This document shows, piece by piece, positions 7,506 to 17,472 of a stretch of DNA of 64,000 nucleotides. Under the pieces are notes generated by a model, which worked only from the letters and a program-made list of their open reading frames with translations, did not search any database and was not told the origin of the DNA. The stretch covers positions 71,848 through 135,847 of the forward strand of contig DDYW01000181.1 of NCBI GenBank assembly GCA_002348185.1. Reading direction: 5' to 3'. Each line of letters starts with the position of its first letter. Within the stretch, counting starts at the first letter, position 1. The position numbers and the translations under genes were made by a program. Origin of the DNA: Candidatus Hydrogenedentes bacterium UBA2224 (GTDB taxonomy: Bacteria > Hydrogenedentota > Hydrogenedentia > Hydrogenedentales > SLHB01).

Positions 7506-8660
7506 TCATGACGGCTCGTCGGGCAGCTCGGGTTCCTCGGCCTTCCCGCTCTCTTCCCCGGGAGCCGCGGCCGGCGCATCCGGCAACGCGGGCGTCTCTT
7601 CCTTCTTGGGAAGCAGGATCTCGATCTTCACGTCGGCGATAGCCTTTTCAAGAAACTCGCCGAACTCGCGGTTCTTCGCTCTCGCCTCCACGGCATTGCG
7701 GATTTCGTCCTGCACTTCCTCAAATTCCACGGGACGGGCCGGGTCACGTTCGCTGACTTTCATGATGTGCCAGCCGTAGCGCGTCTGGAACGGCTCGCTC
7801 ACCTCCCCAATGGGAAGCTCAAACATCAGCTTGTCGAATTCCGGAACCATTCTGTCATGGGGCACATCCTCAAATACGCCGCCGCGGGGCGCGGACGATT
7901 CGTCCTCGGAAACTTCTTTCGCGACCTCGCCAAAATCTTCCTTCCCGTTCACAACCCGGTCGCGCGCCGCGTCGATTCGCGTCTTCGCTTCCGCGATAAC
8001 TTCTTCCGCGCCCTCCTGGGGCGCCAGAATCAGAATGTGAGCCACATCGGCGGTCTCTGGCTTTTCCATGCGGCCCGCTTGCTTCAGTTCCTCATACGCC
8101 TGCTTCACCTCGTCATCCGTCACCGTGATATCTTTGGTCTTTTCGTCGAAGAACTTCTGGCAGATCAACTGCTCCCGCATCTTCGCCTTCAGTTCCTCCT
8201 CGGTAATGCCCCGGGCCGCCATAATCTGTTCAAGCTGACCCTCCGGCATGCCTCCTTTGACTTTGGCGAATTCCTCGTTCACCGCCTCCTCCGGGATGGT
8301 GGTCTCGGCCCGTTTCGCGAGGACGTAGATGGCCTTGCCCCGGATGAGGGACTGCAGCACGCGTTCCGCATCCTCCCGATTCAGAGGTTCAGGCGGCTGA
8401 CTGGGATCGCGGTTGGGATCCGAGGCGGCGCGCTCGGCCTTCATGCGCATCGCGGCAGCCATCGCCTGCTGCAGTTCCTCGCCTGTGATCTCCTCGCCTT
8501 CGACTTTTGCCACGATTTCGGGAATCTGCGGGGGCTGGCTCTCGAGCGCCGGAGCTTCCGCTTCACCCGCGAAGGCCCCGGACACCGACAGCACGGCGAG
8601 CAGCATCGCTCCCAGAACCGGCACAATGGCCCACATCTTCGCTACAGACCGAGTACGCAT
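7506..8660 (-). CDS. Periplasmic PpiC-type (parvulin) peptidyl-prolyl isomerase, SurA/PrsA-like
   Basis: A 384-residue exported foldase. ATG 8660 follows AGGAG at the right distance; an upstream start lacks this. A signal peptide (about residues 1-32, ending SGAFA) is followed by a SurA_N-like helical region (about 45-200). One parvulin domain follows (about 206-308: VAHILI, SEDESSAPRGG, GWHIMKV). The last ~35 residues are Pro/Glu/Ala-rich and acidic. It catalyses proline cis-trans isomerisation and chaperones outer-membrane or secreted proteins. It sits between two oxidoreductase genes on the same strand (gaps of 84 and 110 nt). A single PPIase domain makes it closer to PrsA or PpiC than to canonical two-domain SurA. 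Confidence 0.88.
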   Translation of the reverse strand: MRTRSVAKMWAIVPVLGAMLLAVLSVSGAFAGEAEAPALESQPPQIPEIVAKVEGEEITGEELQQAMAAAMRMKAERAASDPNRDPSQPPEPLNREDAERVLQSLIRGKAIYVLAKRAETTIPEEAVNEEFAKVKGGMPEGQLEQIMAARGITEEELKAKMREQLICQKFFDEKTKDITVTDDEVKQAYEELKQAGRMEKPETADVAHILILAPQEGAEEVIAEAKTRIDAARDRVVNGKEDFGEVAKEVSEDESSAPRGGVFEDVPHDRMVPEFDKLMFELPIGEVSEPFQTRYGWHIMKVSERDPARPVEFEEVQDEIRNAVEARAKNREFGEFLEKAIADVKIEILLPKKEETPALPDAPAAAPGEESGKAEEPELPDEPS

Positions 8661-8770
8661 TGCTTTATCTCCTGGTCCCAACGGGACCCTTACGATACCG
8701 GAAGCGGTTTAACGGGCGGCCGATTGCCGATATCTGGTCGTTCTCTGGTAATGAATGGAGCGGCTCTCCG

Positions 8771-9823
8771 TTACAGGGTGACGGGCCGGCCCGTACGCGC
8801 CGATTCGTAGATGGCTTCGATCAGGGCCACGGAACGCCGGCCTTCCTTGCCATCGATTTTCGGCGCACGATTATGCCTGATGGCATCCGTAAAATCCTCA
8901 ATCTGCCGGCGGTGGCCTTCGCAGGTCACGTTGGCCATCGGGTCCGACGCCCCCGCGCCAGGCGCAGTCACGGGCATCCCGGCGCGGATGGTCTCATCAT
9001 CGGGGCGTTCCTCTTTGAATTTCCAGAAGCGCAGGATTCCGTCTTCCAGCACGGCTCCGCCCTGGTCGCCGTGCACTTCCAGGCGCGCCGGATGTCCCGG
9101 CCACACCGCGGTACTGCCCTCGATGACGCCCATGGAACCGTTCTCAAACTCGACGATGGCGCACGCCAGGTCTTCCACTTCAAGCCCCTCGTGCCCCACG
9201 AGGTTCGTGCGCGCGAACACGCTTTTCACCGGGCCAAAGAACCACAGCAACAAATCGATCTGATGGATGCCCTGGTTCATCAGGCACCCGCCGCCATCCA
9301 GACGCCGCGTGCCCCGCCACGAACCGCTCTTGTAGTAGTCGTCCGACCGGTACCACTTGATGTACGCATCGCCCAGCACAAGCTTGCCAAACCGCCCTTC
9401 GTCGAGCGCCTCTTTGACCAGACGCGCCCCGTCCGCAAACCGGTTCTGAAAAATGCACGCGAGCTTTACGCCCGCTTCATCGACGGCCCGGAGCAGCGCA
9501 TCAATCCGTTCCGTATTCACCTCAAGGGGCTTTTCGGAGATGATGTGTTTCCCGGCCCGGGCGCAGGCGGCGCCGACCTCGGCCCGCATACCGCTGGGAA
9601 TGCAGAGGTTTACGACATGGACATCATCCCGTTTCAGGAGCTCCTGATAGTCGCTGTACGGGGCAGCCCCGAAACGCTCGGCCAGTTTCCGCGCGTTTTG
9701 TTCAACCACATCCGACACCGCGACCAGCCGTGCCCCTTCAACCTTCTGAATCGCCTCTGCGTGCATGGGGGCAATGTTCCCGCAACCGATGATGCCGTAC
9801 CCTACTTCCGCCATTGATTTCAT
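8771..9823 (-). CDS. Gfo/Idh/MocA family oxidoreductase (second copy)
   Basis: A 350-residue protein with a canonical N-terminal Rossmann motif (YGIIGCGNIAPMHA), the catalytic SEKPLEVN strand, and the C-terminal segment GGGCLMNQGIHQIDLL with the conserved Asn/His/Asp active-site pattern. It is shorter than the copy at 6153-7421 and much more typical, so the two are not recent duplicates. Start 9823 or the in-frame ATG 9814 are both possible. It is the first gene of the minus-strand run that continues through ppiC to the M1-like gene. NAD(P)-linked oxidation or reduction of a sugar-like substrate is expected. Confidence 0.9.
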   Translation of the reverse strand: MKSMAEVGYGIIGCGNIAPMHAEAIQKVEGARLVAVSDVVEQNARKLAERFGAAPYSDYQELLKRDDVHVVNLCIPSGMRAEVGAACARAGKHIISEKPLEVNTERIDALLRAVDEAGVKLACIFQNRFADGARLVKEALDEGRFGKLVLGDAYIKWYRSDDYYKSGSWRGTRRLDGGGCLMNQGIHQIDLLLWFFGPVKSVFARTNLVGHEGLEVEDLACAIVEFENGSMGVIEGSTAVWPGHPARLEVHGDQGGAVLEDGILRFWKFKEERPDDETIRAGMPVTAPGAGASDPMANVTCEGHRRQIEDFTDAIRHNRAPKIDGKEGRRSVALIEAIYESARTGRPVTL

Positions 9824-9969
9824 CCCTGCCTCGTTGTTGGTTTTCGCCTGGTCTCACAACCGGAATCCGTATTGCGGCCTCTTCCGTGTCTGACTCGCGC
9901 GCAGCACGGGTTCCGCATCGCGGGGCAGGCCGCGCGGAAACCGCCGGAACCCGGAACCCACGATGGCGT

Positions 9970-9978
9970 ATCATAGCA
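9970..9978 (-). promoter_or_regulatory. Possible extended -10 promoter for oxidoreductase operon
   Basis: The minus strand reads TGC then TATGAT, an extended -10, about 150 nt before the oxidoreductase start at 9823. No good -35 is visible. The rest of the 9824-10100 gap shows no gene. Confidence 0.3.
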
Positions 9979-10100
9979 GATGGGGCGTTCCCGATGCGAC
10001 CATTCCCAAACGGCGCTGCCAGAGATAACTCGTTGAGGACGAACCCTTTTGCCTTGACTTCGCAATGGGCCGGGGGTCTTCGCTGGCTGCACGCCTCACC

Positions 10101-11150
10101 TTATGCTTCAGAGGTTCGCGCGTCTCCCCAGCGCCGCACGGCGTCCACGAGATGGCACACGTGCTCAAACGGCGTCTGGCCCAGGAGTCCGTGGTTCAGG
10201 TTAAAGATGTGCCCCCGGCATTCCCCGGATTCAATGACCGCATGCGCGGCGCTCGTGATGGCGTCCAGAGAGCCCTCAGCGAGGAGTCCGTTATCGAGAT
10301 TGCCCTGCACCACCCGTTCGGCGCCTACCCGCCTCCGTGCCTCCGCAATCGTCAGATGGGCCGGCAGACTCAGGATGTCCGCCCCGGACGCATCGAGCAG
10401 ACGCACGTCTTCAATATCCCGCGCAAACGCGATGGTGGGCGCCGTCCCGCGCATCGCTTCGAACACCTGCTGCTGATACGGCAATGCGAATTCGCGGTAG
10501 GCAGCGGCATCGAGAACCGGCGCGGCGGATTCAAACAACTGCACGGCGTCCGCGCCCGCTTCGATCTGGAGATTCAGGTAATCAATCGTGACCTGCGTCA
10601 ACTTCTCGAGCAGGGCATGGGCGGACTGGGACCGCTCCGCCAGAAAACGCCTGGCCCTGGGCGCCTCTTTCCCAAAGCTCCCTCCTTCGACCAGAAACAC
10701 CAGCAGCGTGAACGGCGCTCCCGCAAAGCCGAGCACCGGCATTTCGCCGTCCAGCTCCCGCCGGATGATCCGAAAGATCGCAGGAATGAATGGGAGCGCG
10801 CGCGCCGCATCGTAGGCGTGCAGCCTTTCGAGGTCGCGCGTTTCCCGGAACGGCGTTTCCAGCACGGGGCCCGGGCGAAAGATGAACGGCGCGCCCATGG
10901 GGGCGAGCGGCGTCAGAATGTCCTGAAAGTAGATAATCGCGTCCACGCCGATGCGTTTGGGGAGCAGGGAAATCCGCGCGGCGAATTCCGGATTCCGAAA
11001 CAACGCTTCAAGCGGAAGCCCCGCCTCGTCCCGGAGCGCATTGTATTCGGGATCCGTCCGGCCGGCCTGCCGCATCAACCAGACCGGCGGGCGGCTCGTC
11101 CGTTCTCCGCGAGCGGCGCGCAGAAAAAGCTCGTTCCGGTATGGACGCAT
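10101..11150 (-). CDS. hemE: Uroporphyrinogen decarboxylase (HemE)
   Basis: A 349-residue enzyme expected to decarboxylate uroporphyrinogen III to coproporphyrinogen III in the cytosol. Family marks: PVWLMRQAGR near residue 24 (substrate-binding arginines), IIYFQDILTP with the essential aspartate, GFAGAPFTLL, and the C-terminal NLNHGLLGQTP (usual form FNLGHG). Two positions differ from the consensus: MRQAGR is followed by Thr rather than Tyr, and NLNHG replaces NLGHG. A more distant URO-D family role is therefore possible. ATG 11150, or GTG 11153 just before it, starts 13 nt after the stop of the large secreted protein, indicating co-transcription. No other haem gene is nearby. Confidence 0.85.
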   Translation of the reverse strand: MRPYRNELFLRAARGERTSRPPVWLMRQAGRTDPEYNALRDEAGLPLEALFRNPEFAARISLLPKRIGVDAIIYFQDILTPLAPMGAPFIFRPGPVLETPFRETRDLERLHAYDAARALPFIPAIFRIIRRELDGEMPVLGFAGAPFTLLVFLVEGGSFGKEAPRARRFLAERSQSAHALLEKLTQVTIDYLNLQIEAGADAVQLFESAAPVLDAAAYREFALPYQQQVFEAMRGTAPTIAFARDIEDVRLLDASGADILSLPAHLTIAEARRRVGAERVVQGNLDNGLLAEGSLDAITSAAHAVIESGECRGHIFNLNHGLLGQTPFEHVCHLVDAVRRWGDARTSEA

Positions 11151-11163
11151 CACGTACTCTCGC

Positions 11164-14100
11164 TCACCAGAGGATTTCGCACGTGACCTCGACTCCCTTC
11201 GTGGAATGCTTCAGTATCACGCCCTGGAGTTCCGCGTCATACAGCCAGGCGCTTTCCGCGGCGAGCATTTCCTCGGAACTGGACACGCGCGCCCCAGCCC
11301 CCCGGACCGATTGCGGCTCGGCCACCGGCGCAAGGTACGTGTGCGTGGCGGGCGCGTACATGTCGCGTAACGTGAATTCAAGGCGTCCTTCCTGCAGCCC
11401 GGCGTCGCTCCGGACAATCTCCGCGGGCGAATTCAGAAACATCGGCTGACCGCCCGGGCCCTCGTACCGGATACAGCGGATTTCAGGCGATTGCCCCCGC
11501 AACCGGAACCCGTTCACCAGGATGTTCTCAGGGTTGATGTCCGTGGGATTGGGGCTGTTCCGGACCATGTTCCACGAGTCCGGGTAGCAGCCTTTGCTGG
11601 GGCCGTTTGTGTATTGCTGGCGCATGGCCGACATCAGAATCCCCTCCGCGACCGTTTTCCACGGGAACGAGTCGTCGAACTCGGCGAGATCCTGCAGGCT
11701 GTAGGCGTAGACCAGCCCGCACCACACCACCGGCAGGCCGAGCCACGAATGGGTGTAGAACGTCGAGCCAAACACGGCAATGACGTTGTGGGACATGGTG
11801 GGGATGCCCTCGATCTCCCACATGTAGATGAACGGGAGACCGGTCCACGCCCAATACCGGGCCTGCGCCAGATGCGCGGGATCCCCCGTCAACCGGTACG
11901 CCTCACAATAGGCGCGAACCGCCTGCCCGGCGGCCAGGACATCGGGCTGGTAGAGCGGGCACTCCCAGACTTGAGCGCCCCGGGGGATTTCGTAGCGTTC
12001 CATCTGCTTCATGGCGTCAAGCGCCTGCGCGGCAAGCTGCGGATCGCCCGTCAAGCGCGCGGCGCGCAGCGCATGAAGCGCGGGCCCGGCAGCCTGGCCG
12101 AGCGTGTGATCCCCCGGCGTCCCCAGAGTCCGGTGCTGGTCCCCCGCGGGTTCCCAGACCCAGAGGCCGTCTTTCCGGGCCGCCAGATGGGCGTGGGCGC
12201 TGTCTCTGAAACCCTTGAGCGACTCCGCCAGATACCCATAGAGAAACGGGAATTCGCCGCACAGGATGTGGCATCCGGACGACGTCCAGAGCTGCCGCGG
12301 CCCCAGTTCCCCGAGGGTGCGCCGGGCAACCGAGTCGATACGCCGTTCAATCTCAGGTGCAACACTGGGGGCGACTCCAGCCGCCAGGTCCAGCATCAGG
12401 GGTACTGCATGCCCGATGGACGGTCCACTGGGCCACCCCTGGCAATGGCTCCAGCCCGCGGGGTCCTCGTGCCACACCGATGAGAAATAGGCCTCCCGGC
12501 ACAGCGCCTTCTCTTCCTCCCAATCCCGCGGCGGCGTGCCCGGACCCGGCAGGCCAAACAGCTCAAACCACTGCTGCATGGCCTGCAGCACCAGTCCGCC
12601 GGAATGCGGGCCGTGAACAATGCTCTCCGCCCCGTAGCGCGCCCGGTGATCGAGCACGAGCCAGGCCTCGAGATGCAGCCGCTGGCCTTTCTTGATCGGA
12701 AACGGGTTTTCCGCCGCTTCGAAGTGGTTTTCGGGCACATAGTCGCCCACGGATGGCGCAAACAGCGACAGGTGCGTGTATTCCATGCCCGCGTCATAGG
12801 CCGGCGCCTGGAAGCGCGCCGCGGGACGCCGCACACCAGGGGCCCATTCCTGCTGCGCGTCCCACAGGAGCGCCACCAGCGCGTCCTCCCCCTGCACGGC
12901 CATGAGCGGCGTCGTGATCTTGTGTGCGGCCGACACCCGCCGGTCGTGCAGAGGAGGCGCAAGATCACGCGTCGACGATGAGGGTTCGCCCCCCTCGAGG
13001 TACTCCAGTCCCGGGAACAGCGCAAAATCCTTCCGGGCGCCAAACGCGCGGTCTCCCGCCAGCACATCCGGCAGCGAGAACGCGGCAATCCCGGCGTCTT
13101 CCGGCGCGATGGTCTCCACTTCCAGATGGATGCGCGCGCTGTCAGCCTCCGCATAGGCCATCAGAAGGATCGGCCAGGACAAACCGGTCTCGCTTTCGGC
13201 AATCCCGTAAATGCACAGCCAGGTCGAACGCAGCGGATGGATGTTGCTGATCTGAAGCCGCAACTCCTCGAGCGAACCATCCGCATGGCGCAACATCAGA
13301 CGGCATAGCGGATACAACGACGCCACACGACGCCACGCAGCCCCGTCCCAAGTGTCGGCCATGGCATACGCGGCGCCGTTTTCATCCACGACGAGCGCGA
13401 GCCGTGACCAGGCGTTGGCCACGACGGCGCGAATGTCGCCGTTCCGCTCAACAATGACGACGGGCTCCTCCGTGCGTGGATGCAGGGGCACCCGTTCCTC
13501 CGGAAAGACATGTACGCGCAGCTTCGCACCGGCATCAAACTGCCACTCCCCCGTTGATTGCGCCACGAGTCCGCGCCAGGCCAGGGTGCTCTCTTCGCCG
13601 GGCAGAAGCCGGTCGACCGGGATCGCCTCGGCGGCGCCAGGGCCGAGTTCGGCAAGGTCCCGGCCATCGTCTGTGCGCAACGTCCACAAGAGCCGGCGGG
13701 TGTGCGTGCCCCGGCCCGTATTGCGCACGCGCCCAATGATGCTGAACGGCTTTCCCGCCGTCACCAGGGGAGAGCTGAGCTCGGCAGCCACGACTTCCAG
13801 CTCAGGAAGGTATACCCCCGCGTAAACATTCGCGATAGACGCGGCCCCGGTTTCAACATCCATCGCCGGCGCCTGAAACGCATCGAACGCCAGCGGCAGG
13901 AGATGCGTTCCCGGTTCCAGCATGGCGCTTACGGGGCGGCTCCCATTCCGGAGCACGACCCGGGCCGATTCCTGGCACACGACCTCGACCAGCGCCAGGC
14001 CTTTAGCCTCCGCGGGCACCGCAGCGGGATCCACGGCGGGCCAGAAATCCAGCAACAGGGGTTCGCCCCAGAGCGCCCAGTCGTAATTCGAGTTGCCCGC

Positions 14101-14607
14101 TATGGCGTTCGTATGAAATTCGATGCCAATCGACCGGCCCCCCCAGGACGACACGTCAACGCACCGGGGTTTCCAGCCAAACTCCGCCACTTCTTCTTCA
14201 AAGACATTCTCGCCTTCGACAAACACCGAAAAGCGAACGCCATTCGGCGTATTCGGTGTCGCGTCCCAATCGAACCCCGGGCGAAGTCCCACATGGAAAT
14301 ACAGGAGGCACCGGCGCCCTTCAGAGACATCGGGCACAGCGATCTCAGGAAAGCTCAGGACGGCATCGTCCGCGCCGGCGGGATGCAGAAAGATGGCCGG
14401 CATACGGTCCCCGTCCGCCCCTTCAAGCTGCCCCGCCGAAGCGGCCAGGGCGTTCGTGACCGTCCCGTCCGCATACCGCGTCACCCATTCGTCCAGAACC
14501 TGGATCGACCCCGGCTCGCGCGTCTCCGCGACTGCATGGAGACAACAGACGCCCGCTATGACAAAGACACACACAATGGACCGGTTGGGAAACAGAACCT
14601 TACGCAT
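11164..14607 (-). CDS. Large secreted protein (1147 residues), unknown
   Basis: ATG 14607 follows a GAGAGAG site and gives a clear Sec signal peptide (MRKVLFPN, then a hydrophobic core, cleavage near HAVAET). The N-terminal ~500 residues are beta-rich, with an all-beta jelly-roll-like opening (SFPEIAVPDVSEGRRCLLYFHVG). A CARDB-like segment lies near 280-400 (SSPLVTAGKPFSIIGRVRNTGRGTH). The C-terminal ~450 residues are helix-rich with many Trp, Tyr and His, and fit an (alpha/alpha) toroid as in polysaccharide-active enzymes (WTSSGCHILCGEFPFLYGYL, AQARYWAWTGLPF). I cannot assign a known glycoside hydrolase or lyase family. It is followed closely by hemE. Confidence 0.75.
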   Translation of the reverse strand: MRKVLFPNRSIVCVFVIAGVCCLHAVAETREPGSIQVLDEWVTRYADGTVTNALAASAGQLEGADGDRMPAIFLHPAGADDAVLSFPEIAVPDVSEGRRCLLYFHVGLRPGFDWDATPNTPNGVRFSVFVEGENVFEEEVAEFGWKPRCVDVSSWGGRSIGIEFHTNAIAGNSNYDWALWGEPLLLDFWPAVDPAAVPAEAKGLALVEVVCQESARVVLRNGSRPVSAMLEPGTHLLPLAFDAFQAPAMDVETGAASIANVYAGVYLPELEVVAAELSSPLVTAGKPFSIIGRVRNTGRGTHTRRLLWTLRTDDGRDLAELGPGAAEAIPVDRLLPGEESTLAWRGLVAQSTGEWQFDAGAKLRVHVFPEERVPLHPRTEEPVVIVERNGDIRAVVANAWSRLALVVDENGAAYAMADTWDGAAWRRVASLYPLCRLMLRHADGSLEELRLQISNIHPLRSTWLCIYGIAESETGLSWPILLMAYAEADSARIHLEVETIAPEDAGIAAFSLPDVLAGDRAFGARKDFALFPGLEYLEGGEPSSSTRDLAPPLHDRRVSAAHKITTPLMAVQGEDALVALLWDAQQEWAPGVRRPAARFQAPAYDAGMEYTHLSLFAPSVGDYVPENHFEAAENPFPIKKGQRLHLEAWLVLDHRARYGAESIVHGPHSGGLVLQAMQQWFELFGLPGPGTPPRDWEEEKALCREAYFSSVWHEDPAGWSHCQGWPSGPSIGHAVPLMLDLAAGVAPSVAPEIERRIDSVARRTLGELGPRQLWTSSGCHILCGEFPFLYGYLAESLKGFRDSAHAHLAARKDGLWVWEPAGDQHRTLGTPGDHTLGQAAGPALHALRAARLTGDPQLAAQALDAMKQMERYEIPRGAQVWECPLYQPDVLAAGQAVRAYCEAYRLTGDPAHLAQARYWAWTGLPFIYMWEIEGIPTMSHNVIAVFGSTFYTHSWLGLPVVWCGLVYAYSLQDLAEFDDSFPWKTVAEGILMSAMRQQYTNGPSKGCYPDSWNMVRNSPNPTDINPENILVNGFRLRGQSPEIRCIRYEGPGGQPMFLNSPAEIVRSDAGLQEGRLEFTLRDMYAPATHTYLAPVAEPQSVRGAGARVSSSEEMLAAESAWLYDAELQGVILKHSTKGVEVTCEILW

Positions 14608-14696
14608 GCTCTCTCTCTGAACCTTCGCGGGATGAACCGCCGAAGGCGGATACACGACTCAATCGGCAAAACGCCGGGATAGTAAATTTGGCAGAA

Positions 14697-14725
14697 AGTA
14701 TAGATTGACCGGATCGGCATATCAA
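14697..14725 (-). promoter_or_regulatory. Sigma70-type promoter for the secreted protein-hemE operon
   Basis: On the minus strand TTGATA (14725-14720), a 17-nt spacer and TATACT (14702-14697) precede the ATG at 14607 by about 90 nt. The rest of the 14608-14961 divergent gap holds no gene I can support. Confidence 0.65.
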
Positions 14726-14961
14726 TTCCTCCACCCAGCGCGGCGTCCGAAGACCCAATCGCGGGGCAGGCACGGGCAGGCGGAGGATGATGCCCTGGAC
14801 CGCAAGTGCCCCAACGATTCACGGTGCGCTCAGCCCTCGAATCCGGCTCCAGCGTCAAGCCCATTGGAATGCCCCAACCCCTGCCGATACAATAACCCCA
14901 GCAGAAACCCCAGCAGAGACCCGCGCATGTGGGGCGGAGTCTCCCGTGCTGTGTCCTCTGG

Positions 14962-17472
14962 ATGAACGAATCGAGAGCGCGTGTGGACGCCGATAAGCGC
15001 ATACAGGAACTGGAAAACCAGGTTTTGCGGCTCACCCGCGAGGTGCAGCGGCTTCGTGGGACGCGCCCGCCGCAGATGACGGGCCCTGGCGTGCCCGCGT
15101 CCGCCCCGTCCCGCTCCGTAGTGCCCCGCACGCCCCCTTCCGTCCCGCCGGCCGAAACCCGAGCCTGGACGTTGTGGGCGAGCCGCCTGGCGGTGGTCTT
15201 CGTGACCGTGGCCATCATCCTGGCGGCGGGCAAAAGCACCAGCACATCGGCATTCGATCCCCGGAGCAAGGCGCTGGTCGCCTATAGCCTGGCCGCCCTC
15301 CTGCTCCTGCTGGGAGCGGCCTTCCCAGACCGGCGCAGTTTTCTGGCCAGCATCGCCCTCGGCGCCGGCCTCGCAACGGGCTATTTCACCACCTACGCGG
15401 TATTCTTCGTCCCGAATTTCCAATTGTTTACAGACCCCTGGAACGCCCTGCCGATTCTGTTCACGGCCATTCTGGCGATGACCGTCATCGTGGCCTGGCG
15501 GCGCAGCCTTGTCGCGGCCGTCATGGCCTGGTCAATCGTGTATTACACGTTGGGCCTGGCGGCCAACGATGTGCCCGCGATGTCCCGGTTTGCCTACGTT
15601 CTGGGCGGCCTCGCTCTGGCATCGGCGACCGCCGTCCTGCTGCACGCGCGATTCCACTGGCGCTTTCTCGTGTGGATCGTCCTGCTCGGCGCCTACGCCA
15701 CGTTTCTCCCCTTCCTGTATTTCCAGCCTCAGGGCATCGCCGTCGCGCCCGAGACGTATTTCTGGCTGTCGCGCGGCACGCTCACGCTCGTATTCGTAGC
15801 GCTTGGGCTCGCCACCGTTCTCGACGTGCGGCGGGAAGACATCCGGTCCCGGGGCATGCTGCTGGTATCCCTGCTGAATTCCGCGCTGTTTTTCCCAACC
15901 GTGTGGTCCGGGATTCAGACATTCCACGCGCCTCACGCGTGGATATTCCGCCTCGCCTTTACCGTGGCGCTCGCCACACTGGCCCTTCTGGCCGAAACGC
16001 GCGGCTCCAGGCGGAATTACCTCTTCCAGGCGTATATCGCCCAGGCGTTCGTGATGGCCGTTCTGGCGATGATCTCGCTGTATCCGGGAGTCACCCTGTG
16101 GCCGGCCCTCGCCTTAACCTGTTTTGCGCTCGCCGTATTCTATCAGCAAACCGGGGCCGTCATCCTCAAGGCGGGCGCCATACTCCTGGTGTTCGTGGTT
16201 GCGGGAGGAGCGTTCCTCAGCGTTCAGGCGCCCGGATATGCGGTGTTGGGATCGCACGCCATTCCCGCACGGTGGCTGGGCTGTGCCGCTCCTGCCCTCG
16301 TGTTCTTCCTGATTGCCATCTACTACGAGCGGGCCACGCGCCGCCGCCCCCCCCGAAAACGCCACCACAGCGGCCAATGGTTCCTCGCCGATTCCATCCT
16401 TGACCCGCCCAGCGCCACCGTAGCCATGCTCTATGCCGCCATAGGCGCCTTGATTCTGATGACGCTGACGATCGCCGACCGGGGCCAGCAGCCCGACCTT
16501 CCGTATCTCCTGGGGGCCCTCAGCCTGGCCCTGGCGATTGCGGGCGTGCTCGCGTCGGCGCCGCAACTGGAAGTCGCCGCCGTGCTCCTGCTCGTGGCCG
16601 CGCATGTCAGCTTCCATTTCTTCCTGCTGGTCGACAAATCCGGGTTTGAGCAGAGCGGGGGCTACGCCTATGGGACTATCCTGCTCGCGCTCTACACGTA
16701 TCTCGCCGGGATGCTGTGGGAACGCTACCTGAAACGCGTTGGGGATGACCGTGCCTGGGAACACAACCTCGTCGCCCCCCTCCCGCACCTGGGCGCCACC
16801 TACATGATCGCCACGCTGGTGGCGTACAAGTACGGCGCCGTATACATCCCCGCAACCTACAACGCCATCGGTACCGTCCTTCTGGTGATCCCGCTTGTGC
16901 TGCCGTTCCCCGGGCTCAAGATCGCGGGCATCGCGCTGTTCGGGATCGGCGCCGCCTACTTCTCCAATCTGCTGTACGACCCAGCGGCGGCCCTGCCTGA
17001 CGGACCCGCCTTTCTCTTCTACCTGGTGCCATTTCTGGTGGCGTACGCCGTTTCCGAACGCCTGCTCTATTTTGCCCACAAGCGCCCCGCCGTTACCCAC
17101 CGGATGGACGACACCCTCCGCACGCTGCTCGTCGCGGCGGGCGGTGGGCTCGGCCTCCTCGCGTTCAACAAATGGGCCCCGGAGGAGACCCTGGCCCTGT
17201 ACTGGCTCGCGCACGGTCTGGCCGGCGTTGCCCTGAGTTTTCTTTTCTTCGAGGCCCGTTACCGCTGGGCGGCATCGCTCGTTCTGACGCTGGCCATCCT
17301 GCAGGCAGTCTTCTCCTCCCCGGGAGACCGGGTATGGCTGTACCAGTTCGCCGCGTTTGCCGGCCTGGGCGTCGCCGGCCTGGTCGCCTTGACGGTTCGC
17401 GAGCACCGCCGCCGGCGACCCGCCGCTCCACCGCCCGCAGCCGAACCCCCCGGGCCCTCGCCTGATGAATAG
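14962..17472 (+). CDS. DUF2339-like multi-spanning membrane protein
   Basis: An 836-residue protein with a short N-terminal coiled coil (ADKRIQELENQVLRLTREVQRL), a Pro-rich linker, then a long series of hydrophobic helices (roughly 20 or more) from about residue 70 to 820 and a Pro-rich tail. This architecture matches the DUF2339 predicted membrane proteins, which have no established biochemical role. The ATG at 14962 has no strong ribosome-binding site and an upstream GTG (14929) is open in frame, so the start is uncertain. It overlaps the nucleotidyltransferase gene by 8 nt. A cell-envelope or transport role is only inferred from topology. Confidence 0.75.
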   Translation: MNESRARVDADKRIQELENQVLRLTREVQRLRGTRPPQMTGPGVPASAPSRSVVPRTPPSVPPAETRAWTLWASRLAVVFVTVAIILAAGKSTSTSAFDPRSKALVAYSLAALLLLLGAAFPDRRSFLASIALGAGLATGYFTTYAVFFVPNFQLFTDPWNALPILFTAILAMTVIVAWRRSLVAAVMAWSIVYYTLGLAANDVPAMSRFAYVLGGLALASATAVLLHARFHWRFLVWIVLLGAYATFLPFLYFQPQGIAVAPETYFWLSRGTLTLVFVALGLATVLDVRREDIRSRGMLLVSLLNSALFFPTVWSGIQTFHAPHAWIFRLAFTVALATLALLAETRGSRRNYLFQAYIAQAFVMAVLAMISLYPGVTLWPALALTCFALAVFYQQTGAVILKAGAILLVFVVAGGAFLSVQAPGYAVLGSHAIPARWLGCAAPALVFFLIAIYYERATRRRPPRKRHHSGQWFLADSILDPPSATVAMLYAAIGALILMTLTIADRGQQPDLPYLLGALSLALAIAGVLASAPQLEVAAVLLLVAAHVSFHFFLLVDKSGFEQSGGYAYGTILLALYTYLAGMLWERYLKRVGDDRAWEHNLVAPLPHLGATYMIATLVAYKYGAVYIPATYNAIGTVLLVIPLVLPFPGLKIAGIALFGIGAAYFSNLLYDPAAALPDGPAFLFYLVPFLVAYAVSERLLYFAHKRPAVTHRMDDTLRTLLVAAGGGLGLLAFNKWAPEETLALYWLAHGLAGVALSFLFFEARYRWAASLVLTLAILQAVFSSPGDRVWLYQFAAFAGLGVAGLVALTVREHRRRRPAAPPPAAEPPGPSPDE

